Under the pieces are notes generated by a model. The model did no database searches. It was given only the letters and a program-made list of their open reading frames with translations, and was not told the DNA's origin. From assembly GCF_038592905.1 (NCBI RefSeq), contig NZ_CP151943.1, forward strand, positions 2,358,501 to 2,422,500: DNA of 64,000 nt, written 5' to 3'. This DNA is from Neobacillus sp. FSL H8-0543 (GTDB lineage: Bacteria > Bacillota > Bacilli > Bacillales > Cytobacillaceae). Shown piece by piece: positions 34,146 to 42,882 of this stretch; position 1 is the first letter of the stretch, and the number at the start of each line of letters is the position of its first letter. The position numbers and the translations under genes were made by a program.

Positions 34146-35094
34146 TATGGACTCCTCCTTTAGCCGACTTGCCGAATTTAAAGAATGTGGTCAACTCTCT
34201 TGTTCCCAGTAAGCCTTGTGGACGATAAATCATCATGATAATGAGTACTAAGCTATAAATAATCATCCGGACTTCAGGATAGCTTTGGAGGAACGTTGAA
34301 ATAATCGTTAACAGAATAGCAGACAGTACAGCCCCCGATAGACTTCCTAACCCGCCAAGAACAACAAAAATTAAGATATCGAATGACTTTAAGAAACCAA
34401 AGTTTGTCGGCTGAATGATGAAAAAATTATGGGCATAAAGTGCGCCGGCCACGCCGGCAAAAAACGATCCAATCACAAACGCGATAACCTTATAATACGT
34501 GGTATTAATCCCCATTGCGTCTGCAGCAATTTCATTTTCTCTTACAGAAATACAGGCTCGTCCATGTGTGGAGTTTGTAAAGTTTCGAATCACGATGACA
34601 GTGAGCAAAATACTGCCGAAAAGCCACGGCCATGTTGTTAGTTGAGTAACTGACATCCCGCTAGCCCCGCCGACATAATCAATATTCAAAAAGACAATCC
34701 GGACAATTTCTCCAAAACCTAGTGTAGCAATCGCCAGATAATCACCCTTTAACCTTAATGAAGGAATCCCAATAATTAAACCGGCAACGGCCGCCGCCAA
34801 TCCGCCTGCTAATAATCCCAATGAAAAAGGGAGCTCCAGTTTCATCGTAATGATTGCCGATGCATAGGCACCAACTGCTAGGAAACCCGCATGGCCAATC
34901 GAGAATTGACCGGTTATTCCAATTATTAAGTGTAAGCTGGCAGCAAGAATGATATTTATTCCGATGAAATATAAGGTATTTACATAAAAAAAGTTAATTA
35001 TTTCTCCAGTTATTAAAAACTGCATAACAATTCCAAAAACAACGGCTAAAACGATTGAGGTCCAAAAACCTTTGGCACTTTTAAGTATTTTCAT
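34120..35094 (-). CDS. livM: branched-chain amino acid ABC permease LivM
   Basis: 324 aa, about nine transmembrane helices. Family motifs: IIGITGQFSIGHAGFLAVGAYASA, LRLKGDYLAIATLGFGEIVR, GGLGSLSGAV near the end, and YRPQGLLG. It forms the channel with LivH. The C-terminus is a short charged tail. Confidence 0.92.
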   Translation of the reverse strand: MKILKSAKGFWTSIVLAVVFGIVMQFLITGEIINFFYVNTLYFIGINIILAASLHLIIGITGQFSIGHAGFLAVGAYASAIITMKLELPFSLGLLAGGLAAAVAGLIIGIPSLRLKGDYLAIATLGFGEIVRIVFLNIDYVGGASGMSVTQLTTWPWLFGSILLTVIVIRNFTNSTHGRACISVRENEIAADAMGINTTYYKVIAFVIGSFFAGVAGALYAHNFFIIQPTNFGFLKSFDILIFVVLGGLGSLSGAVLSAILLTIISTFLQSYPEVRMIIYSLVLIIMMIYRPQGLLGTRELTTFFKFGKSAKGGVHNDSKDTVA

Positions 35095-35106
35095 CGCTTA
35101 GGCCCC

Positions 35107-35985
35107 CTACACTTTTTCCCGTACATTTTTACCGAATAACCCGGATGGACGGAAAATCAAAATTAAGATTAGTACGACAAACGCTACGCCATCACGCCAT
35201 AATGAAAAGCCTAGAGCACTGACAAGTGATTCAATTACACCCAATAATAGCCCGCCAACCATCGCACCTGGGATAATCCCGATCCCTCCCAATACAGCGG
35301 CAACGAACGCTTTAAGGCCAGGAATAATTCCCATCAAGGGCTCGATTTTTGTATAATACATTCCAAAAATAACTCCCGCTGCCCCTGCAAGTGCTGAACC
35401 AATAGCAAACGTAGCAGAAATTGTATTATTGACATTAATTCCCATTAATTTTGCTGCATCCATATCATGTGAGACAGCTCGCATTGCTTTACCAATCTTA
35501 GTTTTATGTACGATAAACTGCAATAAAACCATGAGGGAAAGGGAAATTCCTAAAATTAAAAGCGATTGACCGCTAATTTTGACTCCGAGGATTTCTATTG
35601 CTTTAATCGGAACAAGTCCACTAGGATAAGCTTCCGGCTGGGCACCTCTAAAATAAATCACGCCATATTCTATTAGCAGGGATACACCGATTGCTGTGAT
35701 TAAGGCTGCAATCCGTGTTGCATTTCTTAAAGGCTTATAGGCAATCCGCTCAATGAGAACTCCAAATATCGCACAAAAAACCATTGATATAATTAAGGCT
35801 AGGAAAAAATTCAAATGTAAGAATGTAATCGAATAAAAGCCAATAAATGCACCGATCATGAATACGTCACCATGGGCGAAGTTAATTAATTTAACAATCC
35901 CATAAACCATTGTATATCCAAGGGCTATCAGCGCATAAATGCTGCCCAAGGAAACCCCATTGACAAGCTGCTGCACAAATTCCAT
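35107..35985 (-). CDS. livH: branched-chain amino acid ABC permease LivH
   Basis: 292 aa polytopic permease: LVNGVSLGSIYALIALGYTMVYGI, INFAHGDVFMIGAF, AVSHDMDAAKLMGINV, LGGIGIIPGAMVGG, FRPSGLFGK. I chose the second ATG (35985): GGAAGGAG lies only two bases before the first ATG but eight before the second. Confidence 0.92.
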   Translation of the reverse strand: MEFVQQLVNGVSLGSIYALIALGYTMVYGIVKLINFAHGDVFMIGAFIGFYSITFLHLNFFLALIISMVFCAIFGVLIERIAYKPLRNATRIAALITAIGVSLLIEYGVIYFRGAQPEAYPSGLVPIKAIEILGVKISGQSLLILGISLSLMVLLQFIVHKTKIGKAMRAVSHDMDAAKLMGINVNNTISATFAIGSALAGAAGVIFGMYYTKIEPLMGIIPGLKAFVAAVLGGIGIIPGAMVGGLLLGVIESLVSALGFSLWRDGVAFVVLILILIFRPSGLFGKNVREKV

Positions 35986-36037
35986 GTCCATGACTCCTTC
36001 CTAGAAATAGGAAAATAATACCAACTACTAAAATTAG

Positions 36038-36065
36038 AATAGGGAGACATATATTCTCCCTATTC
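36038..36065. terminator. hairpin between livJ and livH
   Basis: GAATAGGGAGA pairs with TCTCCCTATTC across a 6-nt loop, 26 bp after the livJ stop. The minus-strand tail is T-rich (TAATTTTAG) rather than a clean T run, so partial termination is more likely than full. Confidence 0.6.
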
Positions 36066-36090
36066 TTTTTTCACTATAAAATTTGTCTAC

Positions 36091-37263
36091 TTACGGATTT
36101 ACCTTTGTATTAAATTCTTGTTTTCCGCCTTTGTATTCAAGAATAACGGCAGCTTTGATTGGGTCATGATTTTTATCAAGCTTCATTTTTCCTGATACTA
36201 GTGAAAGTCCATCTGTTTCAGCAAGTGCCTTCTGAATTTTTTCAGGATCTGCACTTCCCGCACGCTTAATTGCATCAGCAAGGAAATAAAGTGAATCATA
36301 ACCTAAGGCATTAAAGGCGTCAGGAGATTTACCTTTGTATTTTGCTTCAAATGCTTTTACGAAATCTTGAACCTTTGGATCTGAATCTCCAGAAGAATAG
36401 TGGTTAGTAATGAATGTGTTATTTAACGGGTCAGCACCCGCAATTTCAACGAGTGTTGGAGAATCCCAGCCATCGCCACCCATGATTGGAACCTCAATAC
36501 CAAGGGCACGAGCCTGCTTGATAATTAAACCAACTTCCTCATAATAACCGGGAAGGAAGATGAATTCCGGATTGGCTGATTTAATATTTGTCAAAATGGC
36601 ATTGAAGTCAGTATCTTTTGCGATATATGCCTCTTCTTTAATAACCTTTCCGCCATTTGACTCAAATGCTGTTTGGAAGGCTGCAGCAAGACCTTTTGCA
36701 TAGTCGCTGGAGCTATCAATAATGACGGCAGCATTTTTTACCTTAAGTTCATTGGAAGCAAAGTTAGCTGCAACGGTCCCTTGGAATGGATCGATGAAGC
36801 ATGTACGGAATACAAAGTCACTTAGGACGCCGTCCTTGTTTGTAATCGTTGGATTTGTTCCAGTTGGTGTTATCAATGGTATTTTATTTTTCTGAGCAAT
36901 TTGAACTTGTGCTAATGTATTCGTACTAGTAGCCGCACCGATGATTGCTACTACCTTATCCTGGCTAATCAATTTAGTTGTACCGCTTGTTGCCTCAGCA
37001 GCATCCGATTTATTATCAAACTTAACCAGTTTTAATTTCTTGCCATCAATTCCTTCTTTGTTGATTTCCTCTAATGCTAGTTGGATCCCTTCCTCGACTG
37101 ATTGACCGTACGAAGCTACCCCGCCGGAAAGCTCGAGATTGGCACCAATTTTAATCGTTTTGTCATCGCCATCTCCACTAGTACTAGACGAATTACACCC
37201 AGCCATTACACCTGCCGCAACCATAAGCGACATAAAAATGCCCGCCAATTTTTTCTTTCTCAT
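36091..37263 (-). CDS. livJ: branched-chain amino acid ABC substrate-binding lipoprotein
   Basis: 390 aa. Lipoprotein signal KKKLAGIFMSLMVAAGVMAGC, then a type I periplasmic-binding fold: IKIGANLELSGGVASYGQSVEEGIQLALEEIN, VVAIIGAATSTNTLA, LITPTGTNPTIT, FVFRTCFIDPFQG, YDSLYFLADAIKRA. It binds Leu/Ile/Val or a related amino acid outside the membrane. Ribosome site GGGGGG before ATG. Confidence 0.92.
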   Translation of the reverse strand: MRKKKLAGIFMSLMVAAGVMAGCNSSSTSGDGDDKTIKIGANLELSGGVASYGQSVEEGIQLALEEINKEGIDGKKLKLVKFDNKSDAAEATSGTTKLISQDKVVAIIGAATSTNTLAQVQIAQKNKIPLITPTGTNPTITNKDGVLSDFVFRTCFIDPFQGTVAANFASNELKVKNAAVIIDSSSDYAKGLAAAFQTAFESNGGKVIKEEAYIAKDTDFNAILTNIKSANPEFIFLPGYYEEVGLIIKQARALGIEVPIMGGDGWDSPTLVEIAGADPLNNTFITNHYSSGDSDPKVQDFVKAFEAKYKGKSPDAFNALGYDSLYFLADAIKRAGSADPEKIQKALAETDGLSLVSGKMKLDKNHDPIKAAVILEYKGGKQEFNTKVNP

Positions 37264-37324
37264 TACCTAACCCCCCTGTTTTTTTGTAATCCCTTTCAAT
37301 TGTTGCATTGTTCTAAAGAAAATT

Positions 37325-37339
37325 AATATTCTGAAAACA
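37325..37339. promoter_or_regulatory. possible CodY box upstream of livJ
   Basis: AATATTCTGAAAACA matches the CodY consensus AATTTTCWGAAAATT at 12 of 15 positions and lies 62-76 bp before the livJ start. Branched-chain amino acid uptake is a usual CodY target. The match is weak enough to arise by chance. Confidence 0.4.
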
Positions 37340-37532
37340 TTGTACGAAATTATCTCCAATTAGTCTAGTATTATTATCAATTATTTTAATATAGTTTCCC
37401 TAAATAGTATTTTACCCTTTTAACACTATCTGCACTGATTTAACCCATTAAAGAGTGCGTTGCCTCTATCCTAACTTAAATAGGCAGCTATAAATATTAT
37501 TAGAATAATAAAAACGATCCTTATAGAAAAAA

Positions 37533-37562
37533 AGCGAGAGATTCCATTTTGGAATCTCTCTT
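37533..37562 (-). terminator. terminator of niaP
   Basis: Minus strand GAGAGATTCC, AAAA-containing loop, GGAATCTCTC, then GCTTTTTTT, ten bases after the stop. Confidence 0.88.
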
Positions 37563-37571
37563 ATCTAAAAA

Positions 37572-38777
37572 TTATACTAATTCGGTCTTTGCTGTTTCTT
37601 TTCCCATAAATAGAACGGTAAATGCTCCAATTAAGACAGATATACAAAAAATGGTGAAAATTGTTGAAATCGGCATATTATTTTTGACAAAATAACCCAC
37701 CAATAGCGGACCCAGTATGCCGCCAACACGACCAACAGCTGCAGCCATTCCTGCACCAGTTCCTCGAATAATCGTAGGATACTGTTCGGGTGTGTACGCA
37801 TATAAACCTCCCCAAGCTCCAAGGTTAAAGAAGGAGAGGAGGATACCAGAGGTCATCAGGAGAGCCGTGGATTCTGCTGTTCCGAATAAATAGGCACTTA
37901 TTGCTGTACCAATTAAATAAACAACTAAGACGAACTTCCGCCCAAATCGTTCAATACTCCAAGCTGCTGTAAAATAACCTGGCAGCTGTGCGACAGTCAT
38001 AATTAGCACATATTCAAAGCTTTTTATTAGGCTAAACCCCTTCATGACCATTACACTTGGAAGCCAGAGGAACATGCCATAATAGGAAAAGACGACACAA
38101 AACCAGACAATCCACAACATTGTGGTAGGACGACGGTACTCTTTTGACCATAATTTTGCAAAACTTTGGGAAACGGAGATTTTTGTTTTATGTTTAACCG
38201 CCGAGAATCTTGGAGAATCCGGCAGTCCCATCCGTAAATATAACGCATAGATTGCCGGAGTTGCACTAATTAACAACGCAATCTGCCAACCAAATTTCGG
38301 AATAATAAAGTAGGAGATTACAGCAGCAATCAACCAGCCTGCCGCCCAAAAGCTTTCTAGTAAAACAACGACCCTGCCGCGTTTTTCGGCAGAAACACTT
38401 TCAGAAACAAGCGTTGATGCAACGGGGAGCTCGCCGCCAAGACCCATGCCTATAATAAATCTTAGTACGAGAAAGAAAGATAAGGTGGTGGCAAAGGCTG
38501 AAACTCCACTACCGATGGAAAATAATAAAAGCGTAATGATAAAGACGTGTTTTCGACCAATTCGATCGGCCATGATTCCAAAGACTAAGGCACCAACTGC
38601 CATACCAATCGAATTAATACTGCCAATCCAACCCATCTGCTCTGCAGATAAATTCCATTCTACACTTAATGCCGCAATAATGAAGGAAAGCATTCCCACA
38701 TCTAATGCATCAAACATCCAACCCAAACCAGCTACTCCCAGCAATTTACGTTCTGAGATTTCCTTCTGCTTTTTCAT
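37572..38777 (-). CDS. niaP: MFS transporter, NiaP/YceI-like
   Basis: 401 aa, 12 transmembrane helices. The GWMFDALDVGMLSFIIAAL start, FGIMADRIGRKHVF between helices 2 and 3, RFIIGMGLGGELPVASTLVSE, PEQYPTIIRGTGAG, and GRVGGILGPLLVG fit the NiaP group (niacin or aromatic acid uptake, B. subtilis YceI). Substrate assignment is by wording only. ATG 38777 follows AGGGGG; the upstream frame is ignored. An imperfect dyad upstream could be a NiaR operator. Confidence 0.75.
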   Translation of the reverse strand: MKKQKEISERKLLGVAGLGWMFDALDVGMLSFIIAALSVEWNLSAEQMGWIGSINSIGMAVGALVFGIMADRIGRKHVFIITLLLFSIGSGVSAFATTLSFFLVLRFIIGMGLGGELPVASTLVSESVSAEKRGRVVVLLESFWAAGWLIAAVISYFIIPKFGWQIALLISATPAIYALYLRMGLPDSPRFSAVKHKTKISVSQSFAKLWSKEYRRPTTMLWIVWFCVVFSYYGMFLWLPSVMVMKGFSLIKSFEYVLIMTVAQLPGYFTAAWSIERFGRKFVLVVYLIGTAISAYLFGTAESTALLMTSGILLSFFNLGAWGGLYAYTPEQYPTIIRGTGAGMAAAVGRVGGILGPLLVGYFVKNNMPISTIFTIFCISVLIGAFTVLFMGKETAKTELV

Positions 38778-38861
38778 ATTGAACCCCCTGTATGAATAAT
38801 AGCTATTTATATTATTCCCCACTATTTGAGTTGTTTACTCTAGTAACCAATTAACATTCTA

Positions 38862-38881
38862 ACAGTTGTCTTTACACATGT
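38862..38881. promoter_or_regulatory. possible operator upstream of niaP
   Basis: ACAGTTGTCTTTACACATGT is an interrupted dyad (ACA..TGT at both ends, TGT/ACA inside), 85 bp before the niaP start. NiaR (YrxA) represses niacin genes through TGT/ACA-type palindromes in Bacillus; identity as a NiaR site is a guess. Confidence 0.3.
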
Positions 38882-38895
38882 CACCCTATTTATAA

Positions 38896-38932
38896 TAAAA
38901 AAAGAGAATGCAGTATGCATCCTCTTTTTATT
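38896..38932 (-). terminator. terminator of the cell-wall-binding protein gene
   Basis: AAAAAGAG, ATGCA gta TGCAT, CTCTTTTT; symmetric stem with T run in either direction, six bases after the stop. Confidence 0.85.
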
Positions 38933-38937
38933 ACGCA

Positions 38938-40068
38938 TTAACGAATCCAAGCACCGTTACTGCCTAAGCGGTAACTGCCGATCCTTGTGTTTGAAGCCAT
39001 GCTTCCATCGCTATATAAGTAGTACCATTTTTTACTAATTTCTATCCAACCTTTTTGCATTGCACCACTATTATTCATGTAGTACCATTTGCCGCCAGTT
39101 TGTAACCAGCCAGTTTTCATTGCTCCACTCGTCGCGAAGAAGTACCACTTACCACCAACAAATTCCCAACCAGTTTCCATCACACCGCTTTTCGCAAAGA
39201 AGTACCATTTGCCACCAACTTTATACCAATTGGTTTTCATGTCACCATTAGCTTGATCAAGATAGTACCATTTATCTCCTTGTAGGAACCAACCAGTTTT
39301 CATTGCTCCACTAGTTTCTAGGTAGTACCATTTACCGTTAATGAATTCCCAGCCTGTTTGCATTGCTCCACTAGTTTCTAGGTAGTACCATTTGCCGTTA
39401 ATGAATTCCCAGCCTGTTTGCATTTCTGCTGTAGTTGGATCAAAGTAGTACCATTTATTTGCAATCTCATACCAACCTAAAACCTGTTCACCTTTATTAT
39501 TGTGGTAAAACCATTTTCCGTTATCTAAATTCCAACCTGCAAATGTAATAGAAAACGGTGATTCATTTCCATCTGCATCCGAAACAAAGCCATCATTGCC
39601 CATCCACAGATCATATTCAGCAACTAAATTATTTAGTTCTTGGATTGTAAACAAGTAATCTGTTGTTTCATTACCTGGAAATAAAAAGTAATAGATGTCA
39701 TCTCCCGTTCTGTTTGTCCAATCTACAACATCGGCCTTATTTATAACCTTCTCATTATTCACAAATTGTCCATCGTATGGTTCTGAATAAAAATCATCAT
39801 AAATAGACATAAGCGAGATAATTTTTGCTTCATTAGATGTTACTTTAACTGCCTGAACCTTTGTAGTTCCAGGGTATCCAGCAAAGTTAAAAGAAAAATT
39901 GTTGATTCCTGTTTCAGTTGCTTTGATTTCGCCTAATTCGGTAATTAATGAAACACCCGTAAGTTTAACCGAGTTATCATTTGTTTCAGCAGCATAAGAA
40001 ACTTGGGTAGGAAGCAATGTCATTAGTAAAATGAATAAAAAACTTGTAAATGCAATAATTTTTTTCAC
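38938..40068 (-). CDS. secreted cell-wall-binding repeat protein
   Basis: 376 aa. Signal peptide with VSYAAE cleavage region near residue 27. An N-terminal domain (~28-165) of unknown type has a GYPGTTKVQAVKVTSNEAK strand and FPGNETTDYLF. About nine CW_1/choline-binding-type repeats of 20-21 residues follow (GKWYYLETSGAMQTGW pattern), covering ~170-360. Repeats 3 and 4 are almost identical at DNA level, pointing to recent duplication. It should bind polymer in the wall or be released. No enzymatic motif is visible. Confidence 0.82.
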   Translation of the reverse strand: MKKIIAFTSFLFILLMTLLPTQVSYAAETNDNSVKLTGVSLITELGEIKATETGINNFSFNFAGYPGTTKVQAVKVTSNEAKIISLMSIYDDFYSEPYDGQFVNNEKVINKADVVDWTNRTGDDIYYFLFPGNETTDYLFTIQELNNLVAEYDLWMGNDGFVSDADGNESPFSITFAGWNLDNGKWFYHNNKGEQVLGWYEIANKWYYFDPTTAEMQTGWEFINGKWYYLETSGAMQTGWEFINGKWYYLETSGAMKTGWFLQGDKWYYLDQANGDMKTNWYKVGGKWYFFAKSGVMETGWEFVGGKWYFFATSGAMKTGWLQTGGKWYYMNNSGAMQKGWIEISKKWYYLYSDGSMASNTRIGSYRLGSNGAWIR

Positions 40069-40204
40069 TATAATCCTCCTATTAATATATGTATATTACT
40101 TCTCCAAAAATCAGCTAGATTACTAACTTGAATGTGAAGCATTACTACCATTTTACATATAACTCCAATTTACTACAATATCTTTCAATTTTTTTATTAA
40201 ACTT

Positions 40205-40891
40205 TTATATATTTATATAAGTTTTTGCTTTACCAATTAAAGAAGAACGTCTTTCTTTTTTCATACTACGATAATGATCCTCGATATATTGCGCTTCACT
40301 CGCTTTAAAGCCCGCCTTCTTCAAATCACTTACAAGTGCAGCAAAAATGTATTCAAAAGACTCATCTGTACTCGCTTCTAATTTTTCTGCTGCCGTCTCA
40401 TATTTTGAAAGAAAATAAAAATAGTTAATAGCCTCATCATTTGCCTTCTTTGATTTATATTCATTAAAAGCATGGGATAAAAGAGTATTGAGCCGCGTTG
40501 ATGCCTGGTTTTCTAAATCATTGAAGGATGGTTGATATCTTTCAATAATCGCAGTAGCTGTTACTGTTACAGCAGTTGCAGTTTTTTGTTTATTATTAGG
40601 CATACTAGTATTTGCAGACCCTTTATCTTCTGCTACGCCAGAGGTTATGTTTGTCGTTTCAACAGATGTTATTTCTATGTCAGGGGCTGTGTTATTTTCG
40701 GCAGAATTCTGATTGGCGTCATCTCTGAATCCTTCGTCAGGCAATTTAATATCGTACTTTTCTTCGACAATATCCTCGACTTTTGTATCTGTTGTCTCAT
40801 AATCCTTAATTTTTAGAAGATAATAAATTGATCCAGCCCCCGCTGCTAGGATCAAAACAACAATACTCACTATTATTTTCCACTTCTTCAC
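40205..40891 (-). CDS. membrane-anchored hypothetical protein
   Basis: 228 aa. One N-terminal helix (IIVSIVVLILAAGAGSIYYLL) after a KKWK start. A disordered Asp/Thr/Asn-rich linker (~45-115) follows, then a helical C-terminal domain (FNDLENQASTRLNTLLSHAFNEYKSKK, ISKYETAAEKLEASTDESFEYIF). Family not recognised; similar single-pass proteins in Bacillus are uncharacterised. GTG 40891 follows AAGGGTGG. Confidence 0.65.
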   Translation of the reverse strand: MKKWKIIVSIVVLILAAGAGSIYYLLKIKDYETTDTKVEDIVEEKYDIKLPDEGFRDDANQNSAENNTAPDIEITSVETTNITSGVAEDKGSANTSMPNNKQKTATAVTVTATAIIERYQPSFNDLENQASTRLNTLLSHAFNEYKSKKANDEAINYFYFLSKYETAAEKLEASTDESFEYIFAALVSDLKKAGFKASEAQYIEDHYRSMKKERRSSLIGKAKTYINI

Positions 40892-41022
40892 GGTCGTACC
40901 ACCCTTATGTTTTATCAATGCATACTTATACACATTATCATAGTTTAGGATAGTAGCAAAGCCTTATTAAATTGGTACTGAATTACCAATATCCTCAATA
41001 GAAGGGCGCAAGGGAGGATTTA

Positions 41023-42882
41023 TTACTCATTTGCCAATTCAACATTTCTAAACTGATTATGGTACATATTGTAGTAATTTCCTTGCTGTTCTAGTAACCG
41101 ACCATGGCTGCCTTTTTCAATAATTTCCCCATGGTCAATGACCATAATCGTGTCCGCATCACGAATCGTATTTAGGCGATGAGCGATAATGAAGCTCGTC
41201 CGCCCCTCCATTAACGTTAACAGCGCTTCCTGAATGTGATGCTCCGTGCGGGTGTCAATACTGCTAGTTGCTTCATCTAAGATGAGTACCGAGGGTTTAG
41301 CTAGGATGACTCTGGCAATGGCAATCAGCTGACGCTGACCTTGGCTTAGATTTCCCCCATTTTCAGCTAGGACCGTTTCATACTGGTTCGGTAAACGCCG
41401 AATAAATGGATTGGCATTTGCCATCTTTGCCGCTTTGATTACTTCCTCTTCCGTTGCCTCTGGCTTACCATACTTAATATTCTCCAGAATTGTTCCAGAA
41501 AAAAGATACGTATCCTGGAGGACAAAGCCAAAGCTTCGTCTTAAGCTATCACGTGTATAGTCTCTAATATCGCGACCATCTAGCAAAATCCTCCCACTCG
41601 TTACATCGTAAAAACGGGTGAGTAGATTGACAATCGTTGTTTTCCCAGCTCCCGTCGGACCAACCAAGGCCGTGCTGCTGCCAATGTTCGCTTCAAAGCT
41701 GACATTCTTTAAAATCGGCACATCCGTGCGATAGCCAAAGCTAACATTTTCAAACACTACATGACCTTTAGGATTCTCCAATACAACCGCTTCCTGTATA
41801 TCGGACGTTTCCTCTTGTTCGTCAAGGATTTCAAAAACACGCTCGGCTCCTGCAACACCTGATTGGAGGATATTAAAAATGTTCGCTAAGTCATTAAGTG
41901 GCCGAACAAATTGCCTTGAGTAGGTAATAAAGCTAGCAATCACACCAACCGTTATCATGTTGTTAACAGCAAGAATTCCTCCCGTAACCGCAACTAGCGC
42001 AAACCCCAAATTATTTATAACGTTCATAATCGGCATTAGAAAACCAGACCATATTTGCGCCTTAAGGCCGACCTCACGCAATTCTGTATTAATCTCTTCA
42101 AACTCAGAAATAACCTTTTCTTCATGGTTAAAAGCCTTTACCACTTCGATTCCAGAGATTGTCTCCTCCACATGTCCATTTAATTTACCAAGCTGAACCT
42201 GCTGGGCTTTAAACAACTTACCTGTCCGCTTTGCAATCATCCGTGTTAACAAAAAGACGAGCGGTACGGTTAGTAAACTCGCAACCGTTAAAATTGGACT
42301 CAAAATTAACATCATGATTAACGAACCGCTGATCACAATGACTCCAGACATTAGTTGTGTCGTAGACTGGGAAATCGTGTTGCTAACGTTATCAATATCG
42401 TTTGATAACCTGCTCATCAGCTCACCATATGTCCGTTGATCAAAAAAAGAAACAGGCAGCTTCTGTAATTTCCTAAATAGCGTATCCCGTAAGCTTTTAA
42501 CAATTCGCTGAGATACTCCAGCCATGAGCCATCCCTGTAAAAAGGTAAGCACGCCCTCCAAGATAAAGGCTACAACCAGGATAAAGATTGCAATTTTGAG
42601 GATTCCAAAATCTACTACTCCATTCGCAAGATTGATTGCATCGATCGCTCTGCCAATTAAATAGGGGGCAAGTAAGGTAAGTGCTGAACTAAAAAAAATA
42701 AAAATGAATACGATGGTGAGCATGTTTCTTTCCTTACCGAAGTATTGCCATAACCTTCGTAATGTCGCTTTGAAATTCTTCGGTTTTACTACCGGTCCTC
42801 TTCGGTGGGCTCCCCCAAAACCACCAGGCTTTCCTTGAGGTCCTGGCATTGGCGGCGGTGTATTTGTACGATCCTTTGACAT
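41023..42882 (-). CDS. ABC exporter half-transporter (YfiC-like), canonical ATP site
   Basis: 619 aa. A disordered Pro/Gly-rich start (PPPMPGPQGKPGGFGG), six transmembrane helices, then a complete ATPase: Walker A GPTGAGKTT, signature LSQGQRQLIAIARV, Walker B VLILDEATSSID, switch IIAHRL. Paired with the next-upstream gene, whose ATG/stop overlap shows coupling. The pair matches B. subtilis YfiB/YfiC-type heterodimers; the drug or lipid substrate is unknown. Confidence 0.88.
   Translation of the reverse strand: MSKDRTNTPPPMPGPQGKPGGFGGAHRRGPVVKPKNFKATLRRLWQYFGKERNMLTIVFIFIFFSSALTLLAPYLIGRAIDAINLANGVVDFGILKIAIFILVVAFILEGVLTFLQGWLMAGVSQRIVKSLRDTLFRKLQKLPVSFFDQRTYGELMSRLSNDIDNVSNTISQSTTQLMSGVIVISGSLIMMLILSPILTVASLLTVPLVFLLTRMIAKRTGKLFKAQQVQLGKLNGHVEETISGIEVVKAFNHEEKVISEFEEINTELREVGLKAQIWSGFLMPIMNVINNLGFALVAVTGGILAVNNMITVGVIASFITYSRQFVRPLNDLANIFNILQSGVAGAERVFEILDEQEETSDIQEAVVLENPKGHVVFENVSFGYRTDVPILKNVSFEANIGSSTALVGPTGAGKTTIVNLLTRFYDVTSGRILLDGRDIRDYTRDSLRRSFGFVLQDTYLFSGTILENIKYGKPEATEEEVIKAAKMANANPFIRRLPNQYETVLAENGGNLSQGQRQLIAIARVILAKPSVLILDEATSSIDTRTEHHIQEALLTLMEGRTSFIIAHRLNTIRDADTIMVIDHGEIIEKGSHGRLLEQQGNYYNMYHNQFRNVELANE

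Larger units (their letters stand above)
37264..37571. other. intergenic region upstream of livJ
   Basis: About 300 bp with no gene. It holds a possible CodY box (37325-37339) and the niaP terminator (37533-37562); the rest is AT-rich and unremarkable. Confidence 0.6.
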
